From JBJHBP01 sp050485685 (GTDB lineage Bacteria; Pseudomonadota; Gammaproteobacteria; Steroidobacterales; Rariloculaceae): a stretch of 64,000 nucleotides of DNA. A program made the position numbers and the translations under genes. The notes beneath the pieces were generated by a model. That model searched no databases, was not told the origin of the DNA, and worked only from the letters and a program-made list of their open reading frames with translations. This document shows positions 15,836-23,224 of the stretch, piece after piece. The stretch covers positions 1 to 64,000 of the forward strand of contig JBJHBW010000007.1 of the NCBI GenBank assembly GCA_050485685.1, given 5' to 3'. The first letter of the stretch is position 1; the number at the start of each line of letters is the position of its first letter.

Positions 15836-18800
15836 ATGCTGAGATTCTTCATCGACCGGCCGATCTTCGCGTCGGTGGTCTCCTTCATCATCGTACTCGC
15901 CGGTGTCATGGCACTGCGCGCGCTGCCGGTAGAGCAGTACCCGGACGTAGTGCCGCCTCAGATCGTCGTCGAGGCCACCTATCCCGGCGCCAGCGCGGTC
16001 GTGATCGCCGAATCCGTAGCCGCGCCGCTGGAACAGGAGATCAACGGCGTCGAGGACATGATCTACATGGAGTCGGCGACGACTGACTTCGGCTCTCTGC
16101 AGATCACGGTCACGTTCGAGCTCGGCACAGATCCTGATCAGGCCGCGATCAACGTCAATAACCGCGTGCAGGCCGCCCTGCCCCGCCTGCCGCAGCGCGT
16201 GCGTGATCTGGGCGTGCGCGTACAGTCGCGCTCTACCAACATCCTTCTGCTGCCGGTACTCGTCTCGCCCGACGGTCGCTATGACGAGATTTTCATCAGC
16301 AACTATGCGCTACTGAATGTCATCGACGAACTGGTGCGGCTGCCGGGTGTAGGGTCGGCGTCGCTGTTCGCGCCACAGGATTACTCGATGCGCGTATGGC
16401 TGAGTCCGGACAAGCTCGCCGAGTTCGATCTCACGCCGTCCGAGGTCGCCACTGCCCTGCGCACGCAGAGTGCCCAGTTCGCGGCGGGTCAGATAGGCGC
16501 GCAGCCGGCACCCGCCGATCAGGCCTTCACCTTCGCGGTGACGACCGACGGCCAGCTCTCCACACCGGAAGAGTTCGGTCGCGTGATCCTGAGGTCCGAC
16601 CCTGACGGCGCAACACTGCGCCTTGCCGACATTGCGCGCATAGAACTCGGTTCCCAGAGCTACGACTTTTCCGCCACCTACAATGGCCAGCCGGCAGTAC
16701 CGATAGGCGTGTTCCTCCAGCCCGGGGCGAACGCGCTGGACACTGCCGCCGCCGTGCGCGCGACGCTGGACAGTGTCTCGTCGCGATTCCCGCCGGGCCT
16801 TGAGTATGCAATCCCTTACGACACCACGGAATTTGTCGCGATCTCGATACGCGAGGTGATCTTCACGCTGTTGATTGCGGTCGCGCTGGTCGTGCTGGTC
16901 ACGTTCACGTTTCTGCAGCATCTGCGCGCGACGCTGATCCCGGTGCTGGCAATCCCGGTTTCGCTGATCGGCACCTTCGCCGCCATGCAGGCTTTCGGCT
17001 TCTCGGTGAACCTGCTGACGCTGTTCGGGCTGGTGCTGGCGATCGGCATCGTCGTCGACAACGCAATCATCGTCATGGAGAACGTGGAACGGCTGATGAC
17101 CGAGAAGGGCCTCAAGGCACGTGAGGCGTCGATCGAGACCATGCAGCAGGTGGCAGGTGCAGTCGTTGCGTCCACGCTGGTGCTGGTTGCCGTTTTCGCA
17201 CCGGTAACATTTCTCGGCGGCCTGAGCGGCGAGTTGTATCGCCAGTTCGCAGTCACCATCGCCGCCTCGGTGGTGATCTCGGGCGTCGTCGCGCTGACGT
17301 TGACCCCGGCGATGTGCGCGCTACTGCTGGACCGCCAGAAGCACACGGTCACAAAGCCGTTTCAGATTTTCAACAAAGGGTTCGATCTGGTCACGCGCGG
17401 CTTTGTCGCGACCACCGGCGTGCTGGTGCGGCACGTCGTGATCGCGACGCTGCTGTTCGGCGTGTTTCTCGCGGCGGCCGTATGGTTGCTTACGCGTATG
17501 CCATCGGGCCTGGTGCCGCAGGAGGATCAGGGCATCGCTGTCGTCGCCGGCGCGCTGCCGCCGGCCTCTGCATTGGGGCGCACGATAGGCGTTCGCGATA
17601 CGCTGTCCGAGCAGCTGCTGGGCATGGATGAAGTCGACGACTTCATCGCCTTCGCCGGTTTCGACATTGTCGCCGGTGCGCTGCGCTCAAACGGACTGGT
17701 CGGCTTCGTCAACCTTGCCGACTGGCGCGACCGCGCAGCGCCGGAACAGCATGCCGGCGCCGTCGTGCAGAACATCATGGGACTGGGTTTCGACATCGAG
17801 GAAGCCAACGTGTTCGGCTTTCTGCTGCCGCCCATACAGGGTATGTCGCTGACCGGCGGCGTCGAGGGTTTCCTGCAGGTACGCGGCGACACGTCCATCG
17901 ACAATCTGGGTGCGGTCGGCAACCGCATCGTCGCGGCCGCTAACCAGCGACCGGAACTCGCCAGCGCCCGCATGACCCTGGACACCGGTATCCCGCGCTA
18001 TCGGGCCGCTGTGGATCGCGACAACGCGAGCGCGCTGGGTGTGCCGCTGAACGCAATCTTCGACGCCATGCAAAGCACATTCGGCTCGCTGTATGTGAAC
18101 GACTTTCTGTATCAGGGCCGGCTGTGGCGGGTGAACATGCAGGCCGAGGGAGAGTATCGCAGCGATCCCGACGACCTGCGGCGGGTGTTCGTGCGCGCGG
18201 ACAACGGCACCATGGTGCCGCTGACCTCCCTGGTCAAACTGGCCCGCGAAAGCGGGCCGGACATCGTCAACCGCTTCAACCTGTTCCCGGCTGCGCAGCT
18301 GCTGGCCGAACCCGCGCCCGGATACACCAGCGGCCAGGCGATGGCGGCTCTGCAGGAAGTCGTGAATGAAGTCGGTCGCGATGATGATGCCGTGCTGGGA
18401 TGGATAGGCGAGGCCTATCAGCTGGATGTGGCGGCCGGTGCCGGCGGACTCGCTTTCGTGCTGGGTCTCCTGATGGTGTTTCTGATCCTGGCCGCCCAGT
18501 ACGAGCGCCTGACGCTGCCGCTGGCGGTCGCGGTCGCGGTGCCATTCGGCGTGCTCGGCGCGACCGGCGCAGCCATCCTGCGCTTGCTGCCGAACGACAT
18601 CTACTTTCAGGTCGGCCTGCTGGTGCTGATCGGGCTCGCTGCGAAAAACGCGATCCTGATCGTCGAGTTCGCAGCACAGAACCGGCGGGCCGGGATGAGC
18701 CCGGACGAGGCGGCGATCACCGCCGCGCGGCAGCGTTTTCGCGCGATCGTGATGACCGCGATGACATTCATCATCGGTACGCTGCCGCTGGTGTTCGCAA

Positions 18801-18961
18801 CCGGCGCCGGCGCCGCGAGTCGTCAGGCCATAGGCACGGTCGTGGTCGGCGGCATGATCGGCGCGAGCACGCTGGCATTGCTGTTCGTGCCTCCTGCCTA
18901 CAAAGTGCTGGAGACGCTGTCATCGAGACGGGCAAGGAGCCGGCAGTCTGCCCAAGCATGA
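15836..18961 (+). CDS. RND multidrug efflux transporter, HAE1 family (AcrB/MexB type)
   Basis: 1041 residues, standard for HAE1 pumps, with twelve predicted membrane helices and two large periplasmic loops. It begins MLRFFIDRPIFASVVSFIIV. The proton-relay site in TM4 reads GIVVDNAIIVMENV, that is Asp408-Asn409 instead of the Asp-Asp of E. coli AcrB (407/408); the TM10 lysine is present (AAKNAILIVEF, Lys937). Asp-Asn pairs occur in other RND branches, so this need not mean inactivity. Motif GGLSGELYRQFAVTIAASVV and the C-terminal region fit the family. The substrate cannot be predicted. The stop overlaps an alternative start of the next gene. Confidence 0.95.
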   Translation: MLRFFIDRPIFASVVSFIIVLAGVMALRALPVEQYPDVVPPQIVVEATYPGASAVVIAESVAAPLEQEINGVEDMIYMESATTDFGSLQITVTFELGTDPDQAAINVNNRVQAALPRLPQRVRDLGVRVQSRSTNILLLPVLVSPDGRYDEIFISNYALLNVIDELVRLPGVGSASLFAPQDYSMRVWLSPDKLAEFDLTPSEVATALRTQSAQFAAGQIGAQPAPADQAFTFAVTTDGQLSTPEEFGRVILRSDPDGATLRLADIARIELGSQSYDFSATYNGQPAVPIGVFLQPGANALDTAAAVRATLDSVSSRFPPGLEYAIPYDTTEFVAISIREVIFTLLIAVALVVLVTFTFLQHLRATLIPVLAIPVSLIGTFAAMQAFGFSVNLLTLFGLVLAIGIVVDNAIIVMENVERLMTEKGLKAREASIETMQQVAGAVVASTLVLVAVFAPVTFLGGLSGELYRQFAVTIAASVVISGVVALTLTPAMCALLLDRQKHTVTKPFQIFNKGFDLVTRGFVATTGVLVRHVVIATLLFGVFLAAAVWLLTRMPSGLVPQEDQGIAVVAGALPPASALGRTIGVRDTLSEQLLGMDEVDDFIAFAGFDIVAGALRSNGLVGFVNLADWRDRAAPEQHAGAVVQNIMGLGFDIEEANVFGFLLPPIQGMSLTGGVEGFLQVRGDTSIDNLGAVGNRIVAAANQRPELASARMTLDTGIPRYRAAVDRDNASALGVPLNAIFDAMQSTFGSLYVNDFLYQGRLWRVNMQAEGEYRSDPDDLRRVFVRADNGTMVPLTSLVKLARESGPDIVNRFNLFPAAQLLAEPAPGYTSGQAMAALQEVVNEVGRDDDAVLGWIGEAYQLDVAAGAGGLAFVLGLLMVFLILAAQYERLTLPLAVAVAVPFGVLGATGAAILRLLPNDIYFQVGLLVLIGLAAKNAILIVEFAAQNRRAGMSPDEAAITAARQRFRAIVMTAMTFIIGTLPLVFATGAGAASRQAIGTVVVGGMIGASTLALLFVPPAYKVLETLSSRRARSRQSAQA

Positions 18962-18975
18962 ATCAGGATCAACGA

Positions 18976-19764
18976 ATGAACATATCAATACGAAAACTTC
19001 CCTTTCTGACCACGCTGATCGCGTACTGCGCCGCTTTTTTGCCCGGCCATGCGCTCGGACAGACGGATGGCAGCGAGAACACAACCAGCGGTCTCCACCT
19101 TGAGCTTGAAACCGGCGCCGTTGCCTATGCACGCAACGATGTGCGCATCCCGAATGACGGCGGAACGCGGTTTGATCTGCGTGACCTTACCGGATCCGGA
19201 CCCGAGGTTTTCGGCCGGCTGGCGCTGACATGGCGGCTCGATGACAGACATGCGCTGCGCTTTACCATCGCGCCGCTGCGAATCACCGGCAGCGGCGTAC
19301 TCGACAGCGACGTAATGTTCGAGAATTCGGTCTTTCCGGCCGGCACGCCCACACAGGGCGTCTATCAGTTCAGCAACTACCGCGTCACCTACCGGCGCAT
19401 GTTTGCGCCCGGCGAACACTGGCACTGGGGCATCGGTGGCGCGCTGTTCGTGCGAGATGCGGAAATCTCGCTGCGGCAGGGCGGACTTCGCGAGACCAAC
19501 GACGATATCGGCCTGGTGCCGTTGCTGCATGTGTACGGTGAACGCCGCATCGGCGACCGCACGGCACTGATTGTTGACATCGAAGGCGCCGGGGCCTCGC
19601 AGGGCCGCGCCGTGGACGCGTCGATTCGCGTGCAGCGCACGCTTGCCAACGGCATGACCGTCAGCGCCGGCTACCGCGGCCTGGAAGGTGGCGCCGACAA
19701 CGATGAACTCTATACATTCGCGTGGCTGAACTATGCGACCTTTGCGGTGGGTTGGCGGTTCTGA
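18976..19764 (+). CDS. Outer-membrane beta-barrel-like protein downstream of the RND pump
   Basis: 262 residues from ATG 18976, which has AGGA 7 bases upstream; an ATG at 18958 overlapping the pump stop is an alternative start in the same frame. The signal peptide ends near GHALG. The mature part alternates hydrophobic and polar residues (LHLELETGAVAYARNDVRIP, HALRFTIAPLRITGSGV, NYRVTYRRMFAPGEHWHWGI) and ends in Phe (YATFAVGWRF), typical of an outer-membrane barrel of about ten strands. It is not a TolC-type channel: it lacks the long helical repeats and is far shorter. Co-transcription with the pump suggests an accessory role. Confidence 0.75.
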   Translation: MNISIRKLPFLTTLIAYCAAFLPGHALGQTDGSENTTSGLHLELETGAVAYARNDVRIPNDGGTRFDLRDLTGSGPEVFGRLALTWRLDDRHALRFTIAPLRITGSGVLDSDVMFENSVFPAGTPTQGVYQFSNYRVTYRRMFAPGEHWHWGIGGALFVRDAEISLRQGGLRETNDDIGLVPLLHVYGERRIGDRTALIVDIEGAGASQGRAVDASIRVQRTLANGMTVSAGYRGLEGGADNDELYTFAWLNYATFAVGWRF

Positions 19765-19807
19765 TGGACTGATCCGGGCCGTCAGGCCCCGAGATTGCGG
19801 GCACACA

Positions 19808-20188
19808 CTACCAGCGAACCAGATCCCCGTTGCCGAACACACCGCCGGAGTGCGCCCGGCGATGGTTCACGAAGATATTGCGGATATTCACAGACGTCCG
19901 TGCCGCGATGACCGCCGCGGCCGCCCTCACCATCGTTTCGACCCGGGTCGGCGAGTGAAAGTCGGGCGTGAGCAGGTCCACGAGTACGGGATGGGAGTCG
20001 GGTGGCTGCTGACGTTCCGCCCTGCCGGCCACCGCGTAATGGCCCGGCGGCAGGAACTCCCAGGTGAAGGTGACATACTCGATGCCTATCCCGGTCGCCG
20101 TCGAGAAGTCGCGACACAGGTCCTCCAGTGTGGCGGACATGTCGAACCCGCTCGCGAGCGGCAGGGATTTAACGTGTATCAGCGGCAT
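19808..20188 (-). CDS. Tautomerase-like protein
   Basis: 126 residues from ATG 20188, chosen because it exposes Pro after Met removal (MPLIHVKSLPL), the catalytic residue of the tautomerase/MIF superfamily. The pattern LEDLCRDFSTATGIGIEYVT followed by a VLVDLLTPDF strand and the ending NIFVNHRRAHSGGVFGNGDL fits the two beta-alpha-beta units of that fold. The reaction is unknown. The gene is 14 bases downstream of the PhoU-like gene and probably co-transcribed with it. It converges with the barrel gene. Confidence 0.65.
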   Translation of the reverse strand: MPLIHVKSLPLASGFDMSATLEDLCRDFSTATGIGIEYVTFTWEFLPPGHYAVAGRAERQQPPDSHPVLVDLLTPDFHSPTRVETMVRAAAAVIAARTSVNIRNIFVNHRRAHSGGVFGNGDLVRW

Positions 20189-20202
20189 ATCTGCAGAGCG
20201 GC

Positions 20203-20892
20203 TCAGTACTCCGACTTCGGCTTCTTTTCCTTGTAGCCGATGCGATGGAAGGGGTTGACGATACCGCTGACCAGATTGCGGGCGTGGGCGGAGATGCGCT
20301 TCAGGTAACGGATGTAAAGCACCAGCGCAGCAGTATCGCCGGGCGACAGGTCGTTGATCTCGCCGCCGACGATGCGCATGACCAGCCGCTCGCACTCCGC
20401 CGATATGTGTTCCTTGTATTCGAGCATGATGGTGCGTGCCTTCTCGACATCACTGGCCTTGAAGGCCTCCACCATGAGGCGGAACAGATTCCCGACCCGC
20501 GTCTCAATGTCAGAGACTTCCGCTTCCAGGGATCCGGCATCGAGTCGGCGCGGGTGCCAGCGCGCCAGGTCGTAAATGTTCTTTGCGTAATCACCAATGC
20601 GTTCGATGTCGATGACGACGCTGACCAGCACCAGCCCGGACGACAGATCAGCCGGCCCGCTTACCGTCAGATGGGTCATGACCTTGCGCCGGACGTCGCG
20701 CTCGAAGCGATTGACCTGCTTGTCCATCGCGTAGACGTCCACCGGCAGCGTTCCGTCGTCGAAGCGGCGCAGTGACTCTACCGAGGCCTCGAACATCTTC
20801 AGGCCGATGTCCAGCATCTCGTGGGACTCATCCAGCGCCTGAGTGTAAAGGTCATCCTTGTTGAACAGTGACAGCACGCTTTTCCAGGACAT
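20203..20892 (-). CDS. PhoU-domain protein
   Basis: 229 residues, all helical, with PhoU three-helix repeats; the metal-binding-type stretch VSVVIDIERIGDYAKNIYDL (about 91-110) is the family hallmark, and SAHARNLVSGIVNPF forms the second copy. PhoU proteins modulate phosphate transport or signalling. Placed 6 bases after a Na+/phosphate symporter gene, this one probably acts on that transporter rather than on a Pst complex; no pst or phoR genes are in the window. Confidence 0.9.
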   Translation of the reverse strand: MSWKSVLSLFNKDDLYTQALDESHEMLDIGLKMFEASVESLRRFDDGTLPVDVYAMDKQVNRFERDVRRKVMTHLTVSGPADLSSGLVLVSVVIDIERIGDYAKNIYDLARWHPRRLDAGSLEAEVSDIETRVGNLFRLMVEAFKASDVEKARTIMLEYKEHISAECERLVMRIVGGEINDLSPGDTAALVLYIRYLKRISAHARNLVSGIVNPFHRIGYKEKKPKSEY

Positions 20893-20898
20893 CTCGGC

Positions 20899-22065
20899 CT
20901 ACCCCATCAGATGAACGACAGTCACGACGACCGCCGGAATGGCGAAATACAGCAGCCCGACAAACAGTGGCGCGAAATAGCGCCGCCTGTAGGCAAGGTC
21001 GCCCATGTGCGTAGCGATCTTCAGCGGAATCCTCCGTATGTACGAAATCGGCCATATGATCAGAATACCAAGCACGTTGAACATCAGGTGCGCGAATGCG
21101 ACGGTGATCGCAGTCGGGTTCGCGGTCGCCAGGGCCGCCAGAATCGCTGTCAGCGTGGTCCCCAGATTCGCGCCCAGGCTGTATGGATAGATCTGCGTCA
21201 GTCGTATGAGACCGGCGGCGGCCAGCGGAATCGCCAGCGCGGTGGGCACGGAGCTGGTCTGCACCGCGAACGTGAGCAGCAGCCCGAAGAACATTGCCCG
21301 ACCCGACGTGCGGAACAGATGTGTATCAAAAAAGTGTTCCAGTCGCGTCAGCATCAGGCTGCGCAGCAGCTTGACGATTACGATCAGCGAGCCGTACGTC
21401 AGTACCAGCGCGAAAATCAGCAGCGCCACCGGATTCTGGAACACCAGACGTGCCAGCAGCAGTACCGTAGGCTCCGTCGCGGCTTTCAGCGGATTGGCCA
21501 GCCTCATGCCACCGATATCCTGGAAGGCGGCGCCGAGAAAAACGGCGAGTGAGGAAACCGCACCGGTCAACAGCTCGATGGGCAGCAGTATCAGCACACC
21601 GATGACGTTGAATGCGCAGTGCACCGACGCCGCGGCGAAGCCGCGCTGCAGTTCCAGAGGCCGGCGCAGATGACCCAGCGACACCAGCATGCTGGTGATT
21701 GTCGTGCCGATATTCGCGCCCATGATCATCGGAATGGCGCCTTCCACGGAAATGGCACCGCCGGCGACCATGCCGACGATGATGGACGTGGAAGTGGAGG
21801 AACTCTGCACCAGCGAGGTCGCGAGCACACCCAGGAACAGGCCGAGCACCGCGTTCTCGGTCGTCTTCAGCACCGCTTCGGCGAATTCGCGTCCGAACAG
21901 CCCGAACGCATGCCCCAGCGCACCGATGGCAACGATGAACAGATACAGGCTCGCAATGATGCCGAGCACCCTGGCATACGCGAGCCAGCGGTCCCGGTGC
22001 GTGACGACAGCGGACACAATCAACCCGTGGCAGAACCCCCGCACGCATTGTCGATGAGATCGCAT
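20899..22065 (-). CDS. Na+/phosphate symporter (NptA/PhoT-like, Na/Pi cotransporter family)
   Basis: About 388 residues if started at the ATG 22063-22065; a GTG at 22015-22017 is an equally possible start, and the open frame extends further without family similarity. Two inverted-repeat halves carry the family motifs: SLVQSSSTSTSIIVGMVAGG in the first and AVQTSSVPTALAIPLAAAGL in the second, along with GANIGTTITSML and GANLGTTLTAIL. About eight to nine membrane helices are visible. It imports inorganic phosphate with sodium. It forms an operon with the PhoU-like and tautomerase-like genes and diverges from the decaheme cytochrome gene. Confidence 0.9.
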   Translation of the reverse strand: MRSHRQCVRGFCHGLIVSAVVTHRDRWLAYARVLGIIASLYLFIVAIGALGHAFGLFGREFAEAVLKTTENAVLGLFLGVLATSLVQSSSTSTSIIVGMVAGGAISVEGAIPMIMGANIGTTITSMLVSLGHLRRPLELQRGFAAASVHCAFNVIGVLILLPIELLTGAVSSLAVFLGAAFQDIGGMRLANPLKAATEPTVLLLARLVFQNPVALLIFALVLTYGSLIVIVKLLRSLMLTRLEHFFDTHLFRTSGRAMFFGLLLTFAVQTSSVPTALAIPLAAAGLIRLTQIYPYSLGANLGTTLTAILAALATANPTAITVAFAHLMFNVLGILIIWPISYIRRIPLKIATHMGDLAYRRRYFAPLFVGLLYFAIPAVVVTVVHLMG

Positions 22066-22243
22066 CCCGCCGCAACGCGGCCTGTTGCAACGCAACGCAT
22101 CAACGCAACGCTCAGCCAGGCGGCCACTGGCACCGTGCACGGATGAACTGTCACGAAAAATACGTAGAATCGACAATGTACTCACGCGGCACCATCGCTC
22201 AGAGTGGTACCGGCAGCGTTCGCAGCGGGACAAGGGGACATGA
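22066..22243. promoter_or_regulatory. Divergent promoter region between phosphate symporter and cytochrome genes
   Basis: 178 bases that must hold the promoters of both divergent operons. CAACGCA occurs three times between about 22088 and 22110 (GCAACGCAACGCATCAACGCAACGC). A TAGAAT hexamer at about 22167-22172 is a possible -10 for the cytochrome gene. AAGGGGACATGA directly precedes the cytochrome ATG and serves as ribosome binding site. No regulator site is assigned. Confidence 0.4.
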
Positions 22244-23224
22244 ATGCGCGAAAGAGTCGCGGCCCGGGGATTTCCCGGCACTCGGTGGATTTTCGGCGCA
22301 GTGCTGCTCCTTGCTGTGTCCCTGTTCAATCCGTTTGCAGTGTCCGCTCTTGCGCAGAACCCCGGCGATGAGCACGCGGCTGCCTACGCCGGCATTGGCA
22401 CCCAGGGCTGCCTGATCTGCCACGGTGCGACGGCCGGGCGCCCGGCCACCGGGATCCTTCAGAGTCCTCACGCCGTCAGCGCCGCCGCCGGCTCGCCTTT
22501 TGCCGATGGACGTCATCAGTGCGAGGACTGTCACGGGCCAAGCGAAGCGCATCTGAGTGTTATCGACGGGGTCAGGCCCCCGCCGTCAGTGGCATTCAGT
22601 GCGCACGAGAGTGCAGCAGTGAAGGATCAGATGTGTCTTGGCTGCCATCAGCGCGAGGCCGGCGTGCACTGGAGCATCAGCGCCCACAGCTTCGGCGAGG
22701 TAGCATGTACCGATTGTCACGTATCTCATGTCGCGCAGGATCCGGTGCTGACGGCTGCCGGCGAGGCCAACGTCTGCTTCGCATGCCATGAACGTGAACG
22801 CGCTGAATTCTTCCGGCGCTCCGCGCATCCTGTCAGCGCCGGAATGATGCAGTGCACCGACTGTCATACCCCGCACGGCAGCGATGCGCCGGGCATGCTG
22901 AGTCGCGCCACCGTCAACGAGACCTGCTACGACTGCCATGCCGAGAAGCGCGGACCGTTTCTCTGGGAACACCAGCCGGTTCGCGAGGATTGCACGGCCT
23001 GTCATGTGCCGCATGGTTCAAATCATGGCGACCTGCTGGTCGCGCGTACGCCGTTCCTCTGTCAGCAATGCCATCTTGCCGCCTTTCATCCCAGCACGGC
23101 CCTGAGCGGCCAGAACGTGCCGCCACAGGGTGCCTCACACCTGCTGCTGTCGCAGAACTGCACGAACTGCCACAGCCAGGTGCATGGCTCCAATCATCCG
23201 TCCGGTCCGGGGCTGACGCGATGA
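22244..23224 (+). CDS. Decaheme c-type cytochrome, DmsE/MtrA/PioA type
   Basis: 326 residues with a signal peptide (cleavage about ALA37). Ten CXXCH haem-binding motifs are visible: CLICH, CEDCH, CLGCH, CTDCH, CFACH, CTDCH, CYDCH, CTACH, CQQCH and CTNCH, with distal histidines in patterns such as SPHAV, SAHSF and SAHPV. Count, spacing and length match the MtrA/DmsE family, whose members thread through an MtrB barrel and carry electrons across the outer membrane. The next gene encodes that barrel and overlaps by ATGA. Direction of electron flow (metal or sulfoxide reduction, or iron oxidation) is not determined. Confidence 0.93.
   Translation: MRERVAARGFPGTRWIFGAVLLLAVSLFNPFAVSALAQNPGDEHAAAYAGIGTQGCLICHGATAGRPATGILQSPHAVSAAAGSPFADGRHQCEDCHGPSEAHLSVIDGVRPPPSVAFSAHESAAVKDQMCLGCHQREAGVHWSISAHSFGEVACTDCHVSHVAQDPVLTAAGEANVCFACHERERAEFFRRSAHPVSAGMMQCTDCHTPHGSDAPGMLSRATVNETCYDCHAEKRGPFLWEHQPVREDCTACHVPHGSNHGDLLVARTPFLCQQCHLAAFHPSTALSGQNVPPQGASHLLLSQNCTNCHSQVHGSNHPSGPGLTR

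Noticed and set aside
16810..17352. Minus-strand Ser/Thr-rich frame opposite the RND pump
   Set aside because: Low-complexity composition reflects the complement of hydrophobic codons in membrane helices.
22085..22112. CAACGCA short tandem-like repeats as a CRISPR or iteron array
   Set aside because: Only three irregular 7-base copies with no spacers; too small for an array or origin.
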